Positions 33,841 through 40,885 are shown, counted from the stretch's first letter. The stretch: 64,000 nt of DNA from Corynebacterium freneyi (GCF_030408835.1 NZ_CP047357.1:620001-684000); one strand, 5' to 3'. A program made the numbers and translations. Notes: generated by a model from the letters alone, not told the origin.

Positions 33841-34100
33841 CCGCCCCGCAGCTCGCCCTATTCGCCCCGACGGTGATGCTGTCCGAATGCCGCCCCGGCG
33901 ACACCATCCGGTTCACCCACCAGAACTTGGCGATGACACTCCACCAGGTAGAGGTCATCGGCCCGCATGTGCGCGTGCTCGGCATGTGGCACCCGCCCGA
34001 CAAACCCCCGCCCCCGTACAACCCCGTCGCCACTGGCTCAGGGGGCCACGGCGGCGACGACACGCAAGTAGAAATCATCCATCGAAAGGAGCCCAGATGA
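33837..34100 (+). CDS. Hypothetical early protein
   Basis: An 87-residue, GTG-started protein with a small beta-rich domain (PGDTIRFTHQNLAMTLHQVE) and a proline/glycine-rich tail. It is coupled to the previous gene (GTGA) and to ssb (ATGA). Function unknown. Confidence 0.55.
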   Translation: MTAPQLALFAPTVMLSECRPGDTIRFTHQNLAMTLHQVEVIGPHVRVLGMWHPPDKPPPPYNPVATGSGGHGGDDTQVEIIHRKEPR

Positions 34101-34525
34101 GGCCCATCAACCAGATCACGATCACCGGCCGAGCCGGCCATGATGCGGAGCACCGCGCCACCGCATCAGGGAAGGACGTGATGAATGTCCGCATCGCCCA
34201 CACCCGCAGCCGCTTCAACAAGGAAACGAAGCAGTGGGAGGATCAGAACACCACGTGGTGGAACGTGTCACTGTGGGACAAGAACGCCGCCGCGATTGCC
34301 CGCGAGATTCCGAAGGGCACGAACCTTTTGGTGACGGGGCGGGCGGAGATGCGGGAGTACCAGCGCAATGACGGTTCCACTGGGGTGTCGTTGGATTTGC
34401 TGGCCGAGCATGTCGCGGTGGCGCCGGATGCCCGCCCGAAGGGGGTTGTCGGCGGGTGGGAGGAAAACCAGGCGGCGGGGGTTGTGTCCGGGCCGTGGGG
34501 TGGGGAAGGGCAGCCTCCTTTCTGA
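34097..34525 (+). CDS. ssb: Single-stranded DNA-binding protein
   Basis: A 142-residue OB-fold SSB: INQITITGRAGHDAEHRATA, WWNVSLWDKNAAAIA, and GTNLLVTGRAEMREYQ. The C-terminal tip ends QPPF rather than the acidic DDIPF, so partner binding may differ. It is the last gene of the recombination module; its stop overlaps the cas6e-like start as TGATG, which places the CRISPR-like cassette in the same transcript. Confidence 0.93.
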   Translation: MRPINQITITGRAGHDAEHRATASGKDVMNVRIAHTRSRFNKETKQWEDQNTTWWNVSLWDKNAAAIAREIPKGTNLLVTGRAEMREYQRNDGSTGVSLDLLAEHVAVAPDARPKGVVGGWEENQAAGVVSGPWGGEGQPPF

Positions 34526-35100
34526 TGCTCCTCACCACGATCACCCTCAATCGTCGCGCTCGGGGGCTCACCCGCGACTCGCAGGCTATGCACCGCACCA
34601 TCGCCCACGCCCTTGACGGGCGGGGGCTTTGGGCCACACCCACCGCCCAGTCCCTGGTCGTCCAGCACACTGCCCCCATCGACTGGGGCCAGCGACTCCC
34701 CGGCATCATCGCCCACTCCCACACCATCGAGCGCCGCGCGCATCAGCCCGGGACACAGGTCGAGTGGGCGCTGATCGCCAATCCCACCGCCGCGATCGTC
34801 CCGCCGGGATCACCGCGCGGCACCCGCGGGAAACGCCGCGCCCTGCCGCCGGAGAAGTGGAACTCCTGGGTCGAGCGGAAACTCACCCCCGCACTCGACA
34901 TTCACCGCATCGACGGCACCGCACTACCCACCGCAGTCGGAAAGCGCCACGGCGCGCGCACCATTCACCGCCGAGTCCTTTTCACCGGCCTCGCCACCGT
35001 CGCCGACCCGGACGCCCTCACCCGGCTGCAGGACACCGGTGTCGGCCCCGGTAAGGCCTACGGATGCGGGCTACTCATCACCCAGGAGGTGACCCTATGA
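34525..35100 (+). CDS. cas6e: Cas6e-like crRNA endoribonuclease
   Basis: A RAMP-fold protein of 191 residues, close in length to Cas6e (CasE/Cse3). Family features: an MHRTI motif with H23 at the position of the Cas6e catalytic histidine; TQVEWALIANPTAA; the basic stretch RGTRGKRRALP; WVERKLTPALDIHRI; ARTIHRRVLFTGLATVADPD; and the C-terminal glycine-rich loop TGVGPGKAYGCGLL (residues 171-184), diagnostic of Cas6e. Cas6e cuts CRISPR repeat hairpins to release crRNAs and stays bound. Here it is the first gene of a type IV-like cassette, TGATG-coupled to ssb. I see no CRISPR array in the window, so its substrate is unknown. No key residue appears lost. Confidence 0.85.
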   Translation: MLLTTITLNRRARGLTRDSQAMHRTIAHALDGRGLWATPTAQSLVVQHTAPIDWGQRLPGIIAHSHTIERRAHQPGTQVEWALIANPTAAIVPPGSPRGTRGKRRALPPEKWNSWVERKLTPALDIHRIDGTALPTAVGKRHGARTIHRRVLFTGLATVADPDALTRLQDTGVGPGKAYGCGLLITQEVTL

Positions 35101-35840
35101 CCGCCGCTCAGACCCTGCTGTGGGACACCGCCGGACGCCCCGGCGTCGACGGCGCAAAGGGCAAGCTGCTCAAGCCCGAGCCCGGGGTGTGCGCCATCAC
35201 CGGCGAGCACTTCGACGTCACCGCCGACGCGCGCCGCGCTCTGGGGGAGAACTTCACCGACCAGTCCCTCTGGGCCTGCCACTCCGGGCGCGTGGGGCCC
35301 GCCGCCCTGTGGTGCTGCTCCGGCACGGGGAAGAGGTCCCCCCGCCTGTGGACATGGGTCTGCGCCCCCGGCGAGGTGCTGCCCGACTCGCACGAGAAAG
35401 CCCCCTACCGGGCCCCGGGCCTGTGCCTCACCAACCGGGCGAATACCCGCCCCGTCATCGACATCCTCGCGCACCCGCCCAAAGGGGAGTGGGTCTGTGC
35501 CGTCGCCGTGTCCGGCCAAAAGCACGTCCTGCCCTACGCCACCACCAACAACGGCGACGGGGAGTGGACGGTCCGGATGGAGGACACCACCCTGACCCAC
35601 ACTCCCGGCCAGTGGCGTCACGTCCTCGGCCACGTCCTCGCACTCCGACGCCTCGGAATCCCCGCCGACGCCATCAAGACCGGGGAACCCCGATTCATCA
35701 AAACCCCCGACGCCCTCACCGAATGGCGGAACCACTCCACGGCCCTCGCCCCCTATGCCGGGGCACCCATCACCGACCTCGCGCTCTGGTGCGCGACCAA
35801 ACCCATCCTGGAGGACACCAATGCCTACCCCCACCCCTGA
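35097..35840 (+). CDS. csf1: Csf1-like large subunit of a type IV CRISPR complex
   Basis: A 247-residue protein. Near the N-terminus, VCAITGEHFD (C32) and FTDQSLWACHSGRVG (C61), with WCC (C73, C74), recall the cysteine-containing Csf1 module with the pattern CxxxG, F-T/S-D, then a second cysteine pair. The first pair is reduced to CxxT. Later segments (LTNRANTRPVIDILAHPPKG; AVAVSGQKHVLPYATTN) fit the Csf1 helical body. Position between cas6e and a Cas11/Cas7/Cas5 trio supports the call more than sequence alone. It overlaps cas6e by ATGA and the next gene by 20 bp. Confidence 0.7.
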   Translation: MTAAQTLLWDTAGRPGVDGAKGKLLKPEPGVCAITGEHFDVTADARRALGENFTDQSLWACHSGRVGPAALWCCSGTGKRSPRLWTWVCAPGEVLPDSHEKAPYRAPGLCLTNRANTRPVIDILAHPPKGEWVCAVAVSGQKHVLPYATTNNGDGEWTVRMEDTTLTHTPGQWRHVLGHVLALRRLGIPADAIKTGEPRFIKTPDALTEWRNHSTALAPYAGAPITDLALWCATKPILEDTNAYPHP

Positions 35841-36240
35841 CCAGCTCGACGCCGCGACGATCGACCTCGTCTTCGCTCTGCGCGACTCCCTCACCAGCGA
35901 CGGCCCGTCGCTGATCGACTTCTGGGCAGACCGCGCGACCACCGCCATCGCCACCGCCGCCGCCGGATCGGACACCGCCGGCCAGGCGATCACCACCGCG
36001 TGCCGGAAGCTGCAGATCGACACCCTCGCGGCGAATGCGGCCCCGGTCGCACGGCGTGCCGCCGAGATCATCGACGCCGACTACCAGGCGTGGGCACGCC
36101 ACGTCGACCAGTCACTCGTGTACATCGTCGCCCTCGCCCGGTTGGAGCGTGACAGTCGCAAGCGAGGCAAGAAGCCCACCGCCCCGACCGCCCCCACGCC
36201 CGTCCCCACCACCGACTCGTCCGAGGAGATTCCGTTCTAA
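35821..36240 (+). CDS. Small helical protein, candidate Cas11 small subunit
   Basis: A 139-residue protein that is almost entirely alpha-helical (DAATIDLVFALRDSL; GQAITTACRKLQIDTLAANA; DQSLVYIVALARLERDS) with a disordered, proline/threonine-rich tail ending SSEEIPF. The tail end resembles an SSB-type acidic tip. Size, helical make-up and position between csf1 and csf2 match the Cas11 small subunit of type IV-B cassettes. Its start overlaps csf1 and its stop overlaps csf2 (TAATG). Sequence alone does not prove the family. Confidence 0.55.
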   Translation: MPTPTPDQLDAATIDLVFALRDSLTSDGPSLIDFWADRATTAIATAAAGSDTAGQAITTACRKLQIDTLAANAAPVARRAAEIIDADYQAWARHVDQSLVYIVALARLERDSRKRGKKPTAPTAPTPVPTTDSSEEIPF

Positions 36241-37106
36241 TGGCCACCATCACTCCCACCCCGAAGACCATGATCACCCTGACCGCGACGCTCACGTCCC
36301 CGCTGCACCACGGGGCGGGGGCATCTGGCAACACCAGCCTGCTGCGCACCCAAGATGTCGTCCAGCCCGATGGGACCGTCGCTCGCGTCCCCTTCCTCTC
36401 CGCCGCATCCATCCGCCACGGCCTCCGCGACGCCCTCGCCTGGCACCTCGCCCACACCATCGGCATCAAGGAAGGCAGCCTCACGAAAACCGCCGTAGAC
36501 CTCCTGTGGACCGGAGGAGCCGTCACCTCCACCGGCGCACGCACCGACCTCGACATGATGCGCCGCGTCGAGGAACACCTCCCGGCCCTGGCGATGCTCG
36601 GCTACGCCGCCAAGAGCGACATCATCACCGGCACGCTTCGCGCATCCGACATGATCCTCGCCTGCGCCGAAAACGACCACCGCCTCCCCGAAGCCCTGCG
36701 GGGCCGCCGCCGCGCCGCCGCCTACCGCAGCGAGGAATTCGGCACCCGCCACGACCAATCCGCATCCCCCGTCGGCCGGTACCTGGACCTCGCCACCGAC
36801 ACCGGCGCGACCGCCCAGATGATCTGGGACACCCAGGTCATCGCCACCGGGGCGGAACTCCACGGCGATCTGTCCCTCACCCCCGCGGCCACCGACCAGC
36901 ACCACACCGCCCTCGGAGCAGCGCTGGCACTGTGGGCCCCCGACGGACAGGCGATGCTCGGAGCAAAGACCGGACAGGGCATGGGCCGCGCCACCATCAC
37001 CGGCCCCGACTGGGCAGAATGCGCCACCCACCTCGACACGTGGACCACCCACGTCGAAACCCACGCCGACGACATCCGGGCCCTCATCACCGACCTGGGA
37101 CAGTAA
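36240..37106 (+). CDS. csf2: Csf2 (Cas7-family) backbone subunit
   Basis: A 288-residue RAMP protein. The start (ITLTATLTSPLHHGAGASGN, residues 12-31) carries the Cas7/Csm3-like PLHxGxG motif. FLSAASIRHGLRDALAWHL is the characteristic S-I-R-x-x-L-R segment. The C-terminal MLGAKTGQGMGRATITGPDW is the glycine-rich end of the fold. In type IV complexes Csf2 forms the helical filament along the guide RNA. The start is coupled to the previous gene (TAATG). Confidence 0.85.
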   Translation: MATITPTPKTMITLTATLTSPLHHGAGASGNTSLLRTQDVVQPDGTVARVPFLSAASIRHGLRDALAWHLAHTIGIKEGSLTKTAVDLLWTGGAVTSTGARTDLDMMRRVEEHLPALAMLGYAAKSDIITGTLRASDMILACAENDHRLPEALRGRRRAAAYRSEEFGTRHDQSASPVGRYLDLATDTGATAQMIWDTQVIATGAELHGDLSLTPAATDQHHTALGAALALWAPDGQAMLGAKTGQGMGRATITGPDWAECATHLDTWTTHVETHADDIRALITDLGQ

Positions 37107-37108
37107 TC

Positions 37109-37702
37109 ATGGACGTGACAATCACCGCCCACCTCGACACCCCCGTCGTCGGCGACCTCGGCCCACTGGACGGGCCACTGTCATGGGCATCGTGGCAAGA
37201 CCACCTCGCCCGAGGACTGCCCGTCCCCGAGCTCACCGACGACCACGCCCCCGACTTCCCCCTGCCGCTGGGCCGGTGGGAGGAGGCCGGGGTGTGGGGA
37301 TGGCGCATCTCCGCCCCCATCGGGGAGCCCGTGCACTACTCGACGCACGAATCCCGCCGCCGACCAGCCACCGGCCCCATGGCCGCCTACACCAAGGCGC
37401 GGGAACACCATGCCGGCCTTGGCCCGATGAAGGCGAAAAACGTCATCCTGTCACAGGCCCACCACCTGGCCATCCAGTGGCACGCCGACACCACCGACCG
37501 CGACGAGCTCGCCCGCCTCCTCGGCATGATCACCCACCTCGGGGCCCGCCACCGAGACGGCAAGGGCCACGTCGCCCGGTGGGAGATCACCGAAGGCCCC
37601 GCCGGCGGGTGGCGCAAGCGTCCGATGCCCACCTCGGGGGGCCGGATGATGCGGGCCCGCGCACCCTACTGGCACCCCACCGAAAGGACACCATGCGCAT
37701 AG
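37109..37702 (+). CDS. csf3: Csf3 (Cas5-family) subunit
   Basis: A 197-residue RAMP protein, 2 bp after csf2. Seen: LGPLDGPLSWASW near the N-terminus (Csf3-like DGxLxW), the central YSTHESRRRPATGPMAAYTK and NVILSQAHHLAIQWHA segments, and the glycine-rich loop THLGARHRDGKGHVARWEI (142-160), which is the hallmark of Csf3. Cas5-family proteins cap the 5' end of the crRNA complex. It overlaps the methyltransferase gene by 10 bp. Confidence 0.83.
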   Translation: MDVTITAHLDTPVVGDLGPLDGPLSWASWQDHLARGLPVPELTDDHAPDFPLPLGRWEEAGVWGWRISAPIGEPVHYSTHESRRRPATGPMAAYTKAREHHAGLGPMKAKNVILSQAHHLAIQWHADTTDRDELARLLGMITHLGARHRDGKGHVARWEITEGPAGGWRKRPMPTSGGRMMRARAPYWHPTERTPCA

Positions 37703-38595
37703 CCCACGGCACCCGCGACGAGAATGGCAAATGGCACGCCGACAACCCCGCCGACTACCCACCGATGGACGTCCACGGACAGCTACCCTGGTCAGTCCTC
37801 GACCAGTCGGCAGCCCACTGGCAGACCCGCAAGTCGTGGTGGATCGACCAGGGTGTCGATGACCTCACCCCGAGGGCGCATGCGGCGTCGATGATCAACA
37901 CCGGCCGCCACGGCAAGCTCAGTGGCGGTGTCTCGCGCTTTGACCCGTTCCTGACCGAGCTACTCGTCACGTGGCTGTCCCGCCCCGGCGACAGTATCTA
38001 CGACCCGTGCGCCGGCGGGCCGGTGCGTGGCATCGTCTCCACCTACCTCGGGCGCGGGTACCTCGGCGTCGACCTGAGCGCCACTCAGCTCGACGCGAAT
38101 CGCCGGGCCGCCACTCGGTGGGGGCTGCACCCGACGTGGACCCACGGCGACGGTCGTGACCAGCATGTCCCCGACGGTTCGGCGGGCATGGTGCTGTCGT
38201 GCCCTCCGTACCACAACCTCGAAAAGTACTCGGATGACGAGCGTGACCTGTCGGCCATGCGGTGGCCCGCCTTCGTGGACGCCCACCAGGCCATCATCCA
38301 CCGCGCCGCTGATGCCCTCGCCGAGGACCGATTCCTCGCATGGGTCATCGGCGATGTCCGCGACTACAAGGGCCACCTCCGCGGACTCCCCGCGATCGCC
38401 GCCACCCATATCCGCGCTGCGGGGCTGCACATCACCAACGAGCTGATCCTCATCGCCCCGCCCGGCCTGCGAGCGAAGACGATGCGCATCCCCTGGACCG
38501 CCGCACGCACCACCACGAGGCGTCACCAGCACATCATCGTCGCCGTGAAAGGCGACCGGAAAGCCGCGACGAGGAGGATCACCGATGCTGCTTGA
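37693..38595 (+). CDS. N4/N6-type DNA methyltransferase in the csf operon
   Basis: A 300-residue AdoMet-dependent methyltransferase. Motif I is YDPCAGGPVRGIVSTYLG (103-120), with YLGVDLS as the AdoMet-ribose strand, and the catalytic loop is SCPPYHNLEKYS (169-180), an SPPY-type motif for amino-methylation of A or C. No specificity or helicase domain is attached. It sits between csf3 and the CysH-like gene with overlaps on both sides (10-11 bp), so it belongs to the cassette transcript. It could protect phage DNA or act in the system; no partner restriction enzyme is seen. Confidence 0.85.
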   Translation: MRIAHGTRDENGKWHADNPADYPPMDVHGQLPWSVLDQSAAHWQTRKSWWIDQGVDDLTPRAHAASMINTGRHGKLSGGVSRFDPFLTELLVTWLSRPGDSIYDPCAGGPVRGIVSTYLGRGYLGVDLSATQLDANRRAATRWGLHPTWTHGDGRDQHVPDGSAGMVLSCPPYHNLEKYSDDERDLSAMRWPAFVDAHQAIIHRAADALAEDRFLAWVIGDVRDYKGHLRGLPAIAATHIRAAGLHITNELILIAPPGLRAKTMRIPWTAARTTTRRHQHIIVAVKGDRKAATRRITDAA

Positions 38596-39340
38596 CTCCC
38601 CCCGTCTCAAGCGCGGCGACCGTGAGCACTGGGCGATGCTGGAGCGCTACGACCATCGCCTCGGCGTGGGCCTCGACGCCAAGGAGGAGATGGCCCTGGG
38701 CCGTATCCAGGAGTGGTGGGAAGCCGGTGGCGGGGTGTGCTCGGTGTCGTGGGGCAAGGACTCCACGGTCGTCGCGCACCTTGTCGGAATGTCGGGCCTG
38801 CCTATCCCCATCGTGTGGGTGCGCTCGGATCCATTTGAGATGCCGGAATGCGAGGACGTGCGGGACAGCCTCCTCGGCCTGCATCCGCACCTCGCTTACG
38901 AGGAGCGAATCGCGGTGCTGCGGAGCCCCAAGCGCGGGATGCCCGGCTACGAGGCCCACCAGGCCAACCCCGACCGTCGGCACCAAGACGTGCTCGGGGA
39001 GCTGATTCGCGAGCGGTACGTCTCCGGTGTCCGAGCAGAGGAGTCGGCCATGCGCCGCGCCTCCGCACGGTGGCATGGGGCGGTGTCGAAGCGGACGTGC
39101 CGGCCGATTCTCGACTGGAGCGGGGCGGATGTCTTCGCCTACATGGCGTCGCGTGGCCTGCCGGTGCACCCCGCCTACGCCATGTCCTACGCGGGGCGGC
39201 TGGACCGCAGGTGGCTGCGGGTGCATCCGCTGTGCTCTCACCACGAGGAATCAGGGGTGCATGGGCGGGATATGAGCTCGTGGGAGGACGACTACTACGG
39301 CGACGCGATCGACGACGCCCTCCGGCGAGCGTCGTCATGA
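38585..39340 (+). CDS. CysH-like (PAPS-reductase family) ATP-pyrophosphatase
   Basis: A 251-residue adenine-nucleotide alpha-hydrolase. The P-loop is VCSVSWGKDSTVVAHL (SxGKDS, residues 55-60), with IPIVWVRSDPFEMPECEDVR, GVRAEESAMRRASARWH, then RPILDWSGADVFAYMASRG and RVHPLCSHHEE. The C-terminal ECGLH motif of true PAPS reductase is missing, so classical sulfate reduction is unlikely. CysH-like proteins are the recurring accessory of type IV-B CRISPR cassettes; their role is unknown. Overlaps the methyltransferase gene by 11 bp. Confidence 0.85.
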   Translation: MLLDSPRLKRGDREHWAMLERYDHRLGVGLDAKEEMALGRIQEWWEAGGGVCSVSWGKDSTVVAHLVGMSGLPIPIVWVRSDPFEMPECEDVRDSLLGLHPHLAYEERIAVLRSPKRGMPGYEAHQANPDRRHQDVLGELIRERYVSGVRAEESAMRRASARWHGAVSKRTCRPILDWSGADVFAYMASRGLPVHPAYAMSYAGRLDRRWLRVHPLCSHHEESGVHGRDMSSWEDDYYGDAIDDALRRASS

Positions 39341-39355
39341 GAGGAGTGATTTTTC

Positions 39356-39670
39356 CTGAGCATCCGCGCTGTCGCGTGGGTGAGTGACCAAGTGCGGGAT
39401 GTGACGCCGTCGGAGCGGCTGGTGCTGTATTTCCTGGCTGACAAGGCGCGGGAGCACGGCGGGTGTCAGCAGGCGTGGCCGTCGGCGACGTACATGGCTG
39501 ACGCCCTCGGGCTGGACCGCAAGACAGTCCGGTCGGCGCTCGGGAGGCTGCAAAAGCGGGGGCTGATCTTGCGGGGGGATCAGTCCCTTGTGACTCGCCG
39601 AGGAGGGGGGAAACGTCCGATTGCTTGGGCCTTGTCGGTGCCTGACGAGGGGGCCGCGAATGGGGAATGA
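39356..39670 (+). CDS. Replication-type winged-helix protein, possible CTG start
   Basis: A protein of about 104 residues with DVTPSERLVLYFLADKAREH, SATYMADALGLDRKTVRSAL and GRLQKRGLI, the winged helix of phage replication-initiator or helicase-loader proteins. The in-frame start LSIRAVAWV matches the common actinophage N-terminus MSIRAVAWA, and its first codon would be CTG at 39356, 9 bp after AGGAG. The first standard start (GTG, 39380) removes this conserved part and has no ribosome site. The C-terminus runs into iteron-like repeats, as in lambda O with its origin. Confidence 0.65.
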   Translation: MSIRAVAWVSDQVRDVTPSERLVLYFLADKAREHGGCQQAWPSATYMADALGLDRKTVRSALGRLQKRGLILRGDQSLVTRRGGGKRPIAWALSVPDEGAANGE

Positions 39671-39756
39671 GACCCCATTCGGCCTCGGATCGAATGGGGA
39701 ATGAGGCCCTATTGAATGGGGAATGAGGCCCTATTCGAATGGGGAATGAGACCCCA
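39658..39756. repeat. Four iteron-like hairpin repeats, probable replication origin
   Basis: GAATGGGGAATGAG(A/G)CCC(C/T)AT occurs at 39658, 39692, 39714 and 39737 (start spacing 34, 22 and 23 bp). Each copy has ATGGGG and CCC(C/T)AT arms with a 7 nt loop; the changed base in copies 2 and 3 keeps a G-U pair in RNA. Spacing near two helical turns, directly after an initiator-like gene, suits iterons. Intervals are too short for a CRISPR array. Confidence 0.65.
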
Positions 39757-39790
39757 TAAAGACAGTAAGTCAACCAGTAAAGAACCCCGA

Positions 39791-39893
39791 AGCCGTGGCC
39801 GGTCGCTTCGCTCCCTAACCCACGGCTTCTGTAACTGGGGCTGACGCCCCAGACCCGAACCGGTAAGTCCCCGCAATGGGGCATCCGCCCCAT
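39791..39893. other. Three further hairpins downstream of the iterons
   Basis: AGCCGTGG/CCACGGCT (39791-39827), TGGGGC-TGAC-GCCCCA (39836-39851) and ATGGGG-CATCCG-CCCCAT (39876-39893). The last has the same arms as the iterons. Together with the iterons they fill the 300 bp gap between genes at 39671-39970; no coding sequence is evident there. Confidence 0.5.
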
Positions 39894-39924
39894 AGCGGCA
39901 CCACCCACCACCCACCACCCCACA

Positions 39925-39947
39925 GCGGCCCCAACCGGGCCGCTTTT
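39925..39947 (+). terminator. Rho-independent terminator
   Basis: GCGGCCC-CAACC-GGGCCGC (7 bp stem) followed by TTTTCTC. It ends the early operon carrying the csf cassette and separates it from the next gene block. Confidence 0.75.
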
Positions 39948-39970
39948 CTCATCCCCGAAAGGAACCCCAT

Positions 39971-40162
39971 GTGACCCCCAACGACCCCCACGCCCTCATG
40001 GCCGAAGTCATCGACATCGACCACCACCTCACCGCCTGGCGCATCTGCCCCACGGACTCCAGGCGCGACGCCGACGAGTGCCGCCGCATGCTCGCCCGCC
40101 GCGCCCACCTCGCCGCACTACTCCGCCGCCACGGCATCACCACCCCGGAGATCACCACATGA
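39971..40162 (+). CDS. Small hypothetical protein
   Basis: A 63-residue, GTG-started helical protein (ALMAEVIDIDHHLTAWRICP; ECRRMLARRAHLAALLRRHG) following an AAAGGAA tract. It is coupled to the RusA-like gene by ATGA. Function unknown. Confidence 0.55.
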   Translation: MTPNDPHALMAEVIDIDHHLTAWRICPTDSRRDADECRRMLARRAHLAALLRRHGITTPEITT

Positions 40163-40602
40163 CCTGGTTCCACGTCCGAGGCCACCCCGCCGCCCAGGGC
40201 AGCAAACGCCACATCGGCGGCGGCCGCCTCATCGAATCCTCAAAGCGACTCCCCGCATGGCGCGAGGCCGTGCAGGACGCCGCACTCCAACACCTCACCC
40301 CGATCCCTGCCGGGGTGCCGGTGCGGGTGGAGATCCACTTCGTCATGCCACGCCCGAAGTCGCTGCCGAAGTCCCGCCCAACCCCGCCGGCGGTGAAGCG
40401 CATCGGGGACCTGGACAAGCTCTGCCGGGCGATCCTCGACGGCCTGGACGGCCCGGCGTACGCCGACGACTCGCAGGTGACTGTCCTCGTGGCGGACAAG
40501 CGCATCGCCGAGCCGGGGGAGGAGCCGGGCGCGCGAATCCACGTAAGCCCCGTAGAGGCGTTGGAACCCCCGACCCCTACACAGTGTGCGGGCACCCCAT
40601 GA
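40159..40602 (+). CDS. RusA-like Holliday junction resolvase
   Basis: A 147-residue homodimeric-type resolvase: GHPAAQGSKRHIGGGRLIE at the N-terminus, VRVEIHFVMPRPKS, then the acidic active-site signature RIGDLDKLCRAILDGLDGPA with YADDSQVTVL. It resolves branched phage recombination intermediates. It overlaps its neighbours on both sides by ATGA. Confidence 0.88.
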   Translation: MTWFHVRGHPAAQGSKRHIGGGRLIESSKRLPAWREAVQDAALQHLTPIPAGVPVRVEIHFVMPRPKSLPKSRPTPPAVKRIGDLDKLCRAILDGLDGPAYADDSQVTVLVADKRIAEPGEEPGARIHVSPVEALEPPTPTQCAGTP

Positions 40603-40733
40603 ACTCCAGCGACAGGCCCCAAATAACGCCAGCAATCACCATCCCTGACCCGTGCGCCACATGCCGCATCCGCGACCACTGGTGCTGCGACCCCTGGGAA
40701 AACCCACAAGACCACGAAGGAGACGACCAATGA
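40599..40733 (+). CDS. Small cysteine-containing protein
   Basis: A 44-residue protein with CATCRIRDHWCC, a possible metal knuckle. Overlapping starts and stops on both sides. Function unknown. Confidence 0.5.
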   Translation: MNSSDRPQITPAITIPDPCATCRIRDHWCCDPWENPQDHEGDDQ

Positions 40734-40885
40734 GCCTTATCCGCCGAGGCCACCCCGACGACTACGACGACCAGGGCAACCACCAGCCCGGCCCCTGGCG
40801 CCGCACTGGCAGCACTCGCCCGCAGTGCCAGCCCGGGTGCTGCGGAATCGGCCCCCGCCTCTGCGAAGAAAGCGACGAAGAATGA
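40730..40885 (+). CDS. Small hypothetical protein with CxxxCC
   Basis: A 51-residue polar protein (RGHPDDYDDQGNHQPGPWRR; CQPGCCGIGPRLC) with four cysteines in its C-terminal third. It is coupled by ATGA on both sides. Function unknown. Confidence 0.5.
   Translation: MSLIRRGHPDDYDDQGNHQPGPWRRTGSTRPQCQPGCCGIGPRLCEESDEE

Noticed and set aside
37693..38595. Restriction-modification system
   Set aside because: No restriction endonuclease or specificity gene adjacent; the methyltransferase is solitary within the csf operon.
38585..39340. True PAPS reductase of sulfate assimilation
   Set aside because: No ECGLH motif and no other sulfur-assimilation gene nearby.
39658..39756. Mini CRISPR array
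   Set aside because: Repeats are ~22 bp with irregular, very short gaps; an iteron origin explains them better.
39709..39918. Minus-strand frame across the iteron region
   Set aside because: No ribosome site or motif; it crosses several hairpins and repeats.
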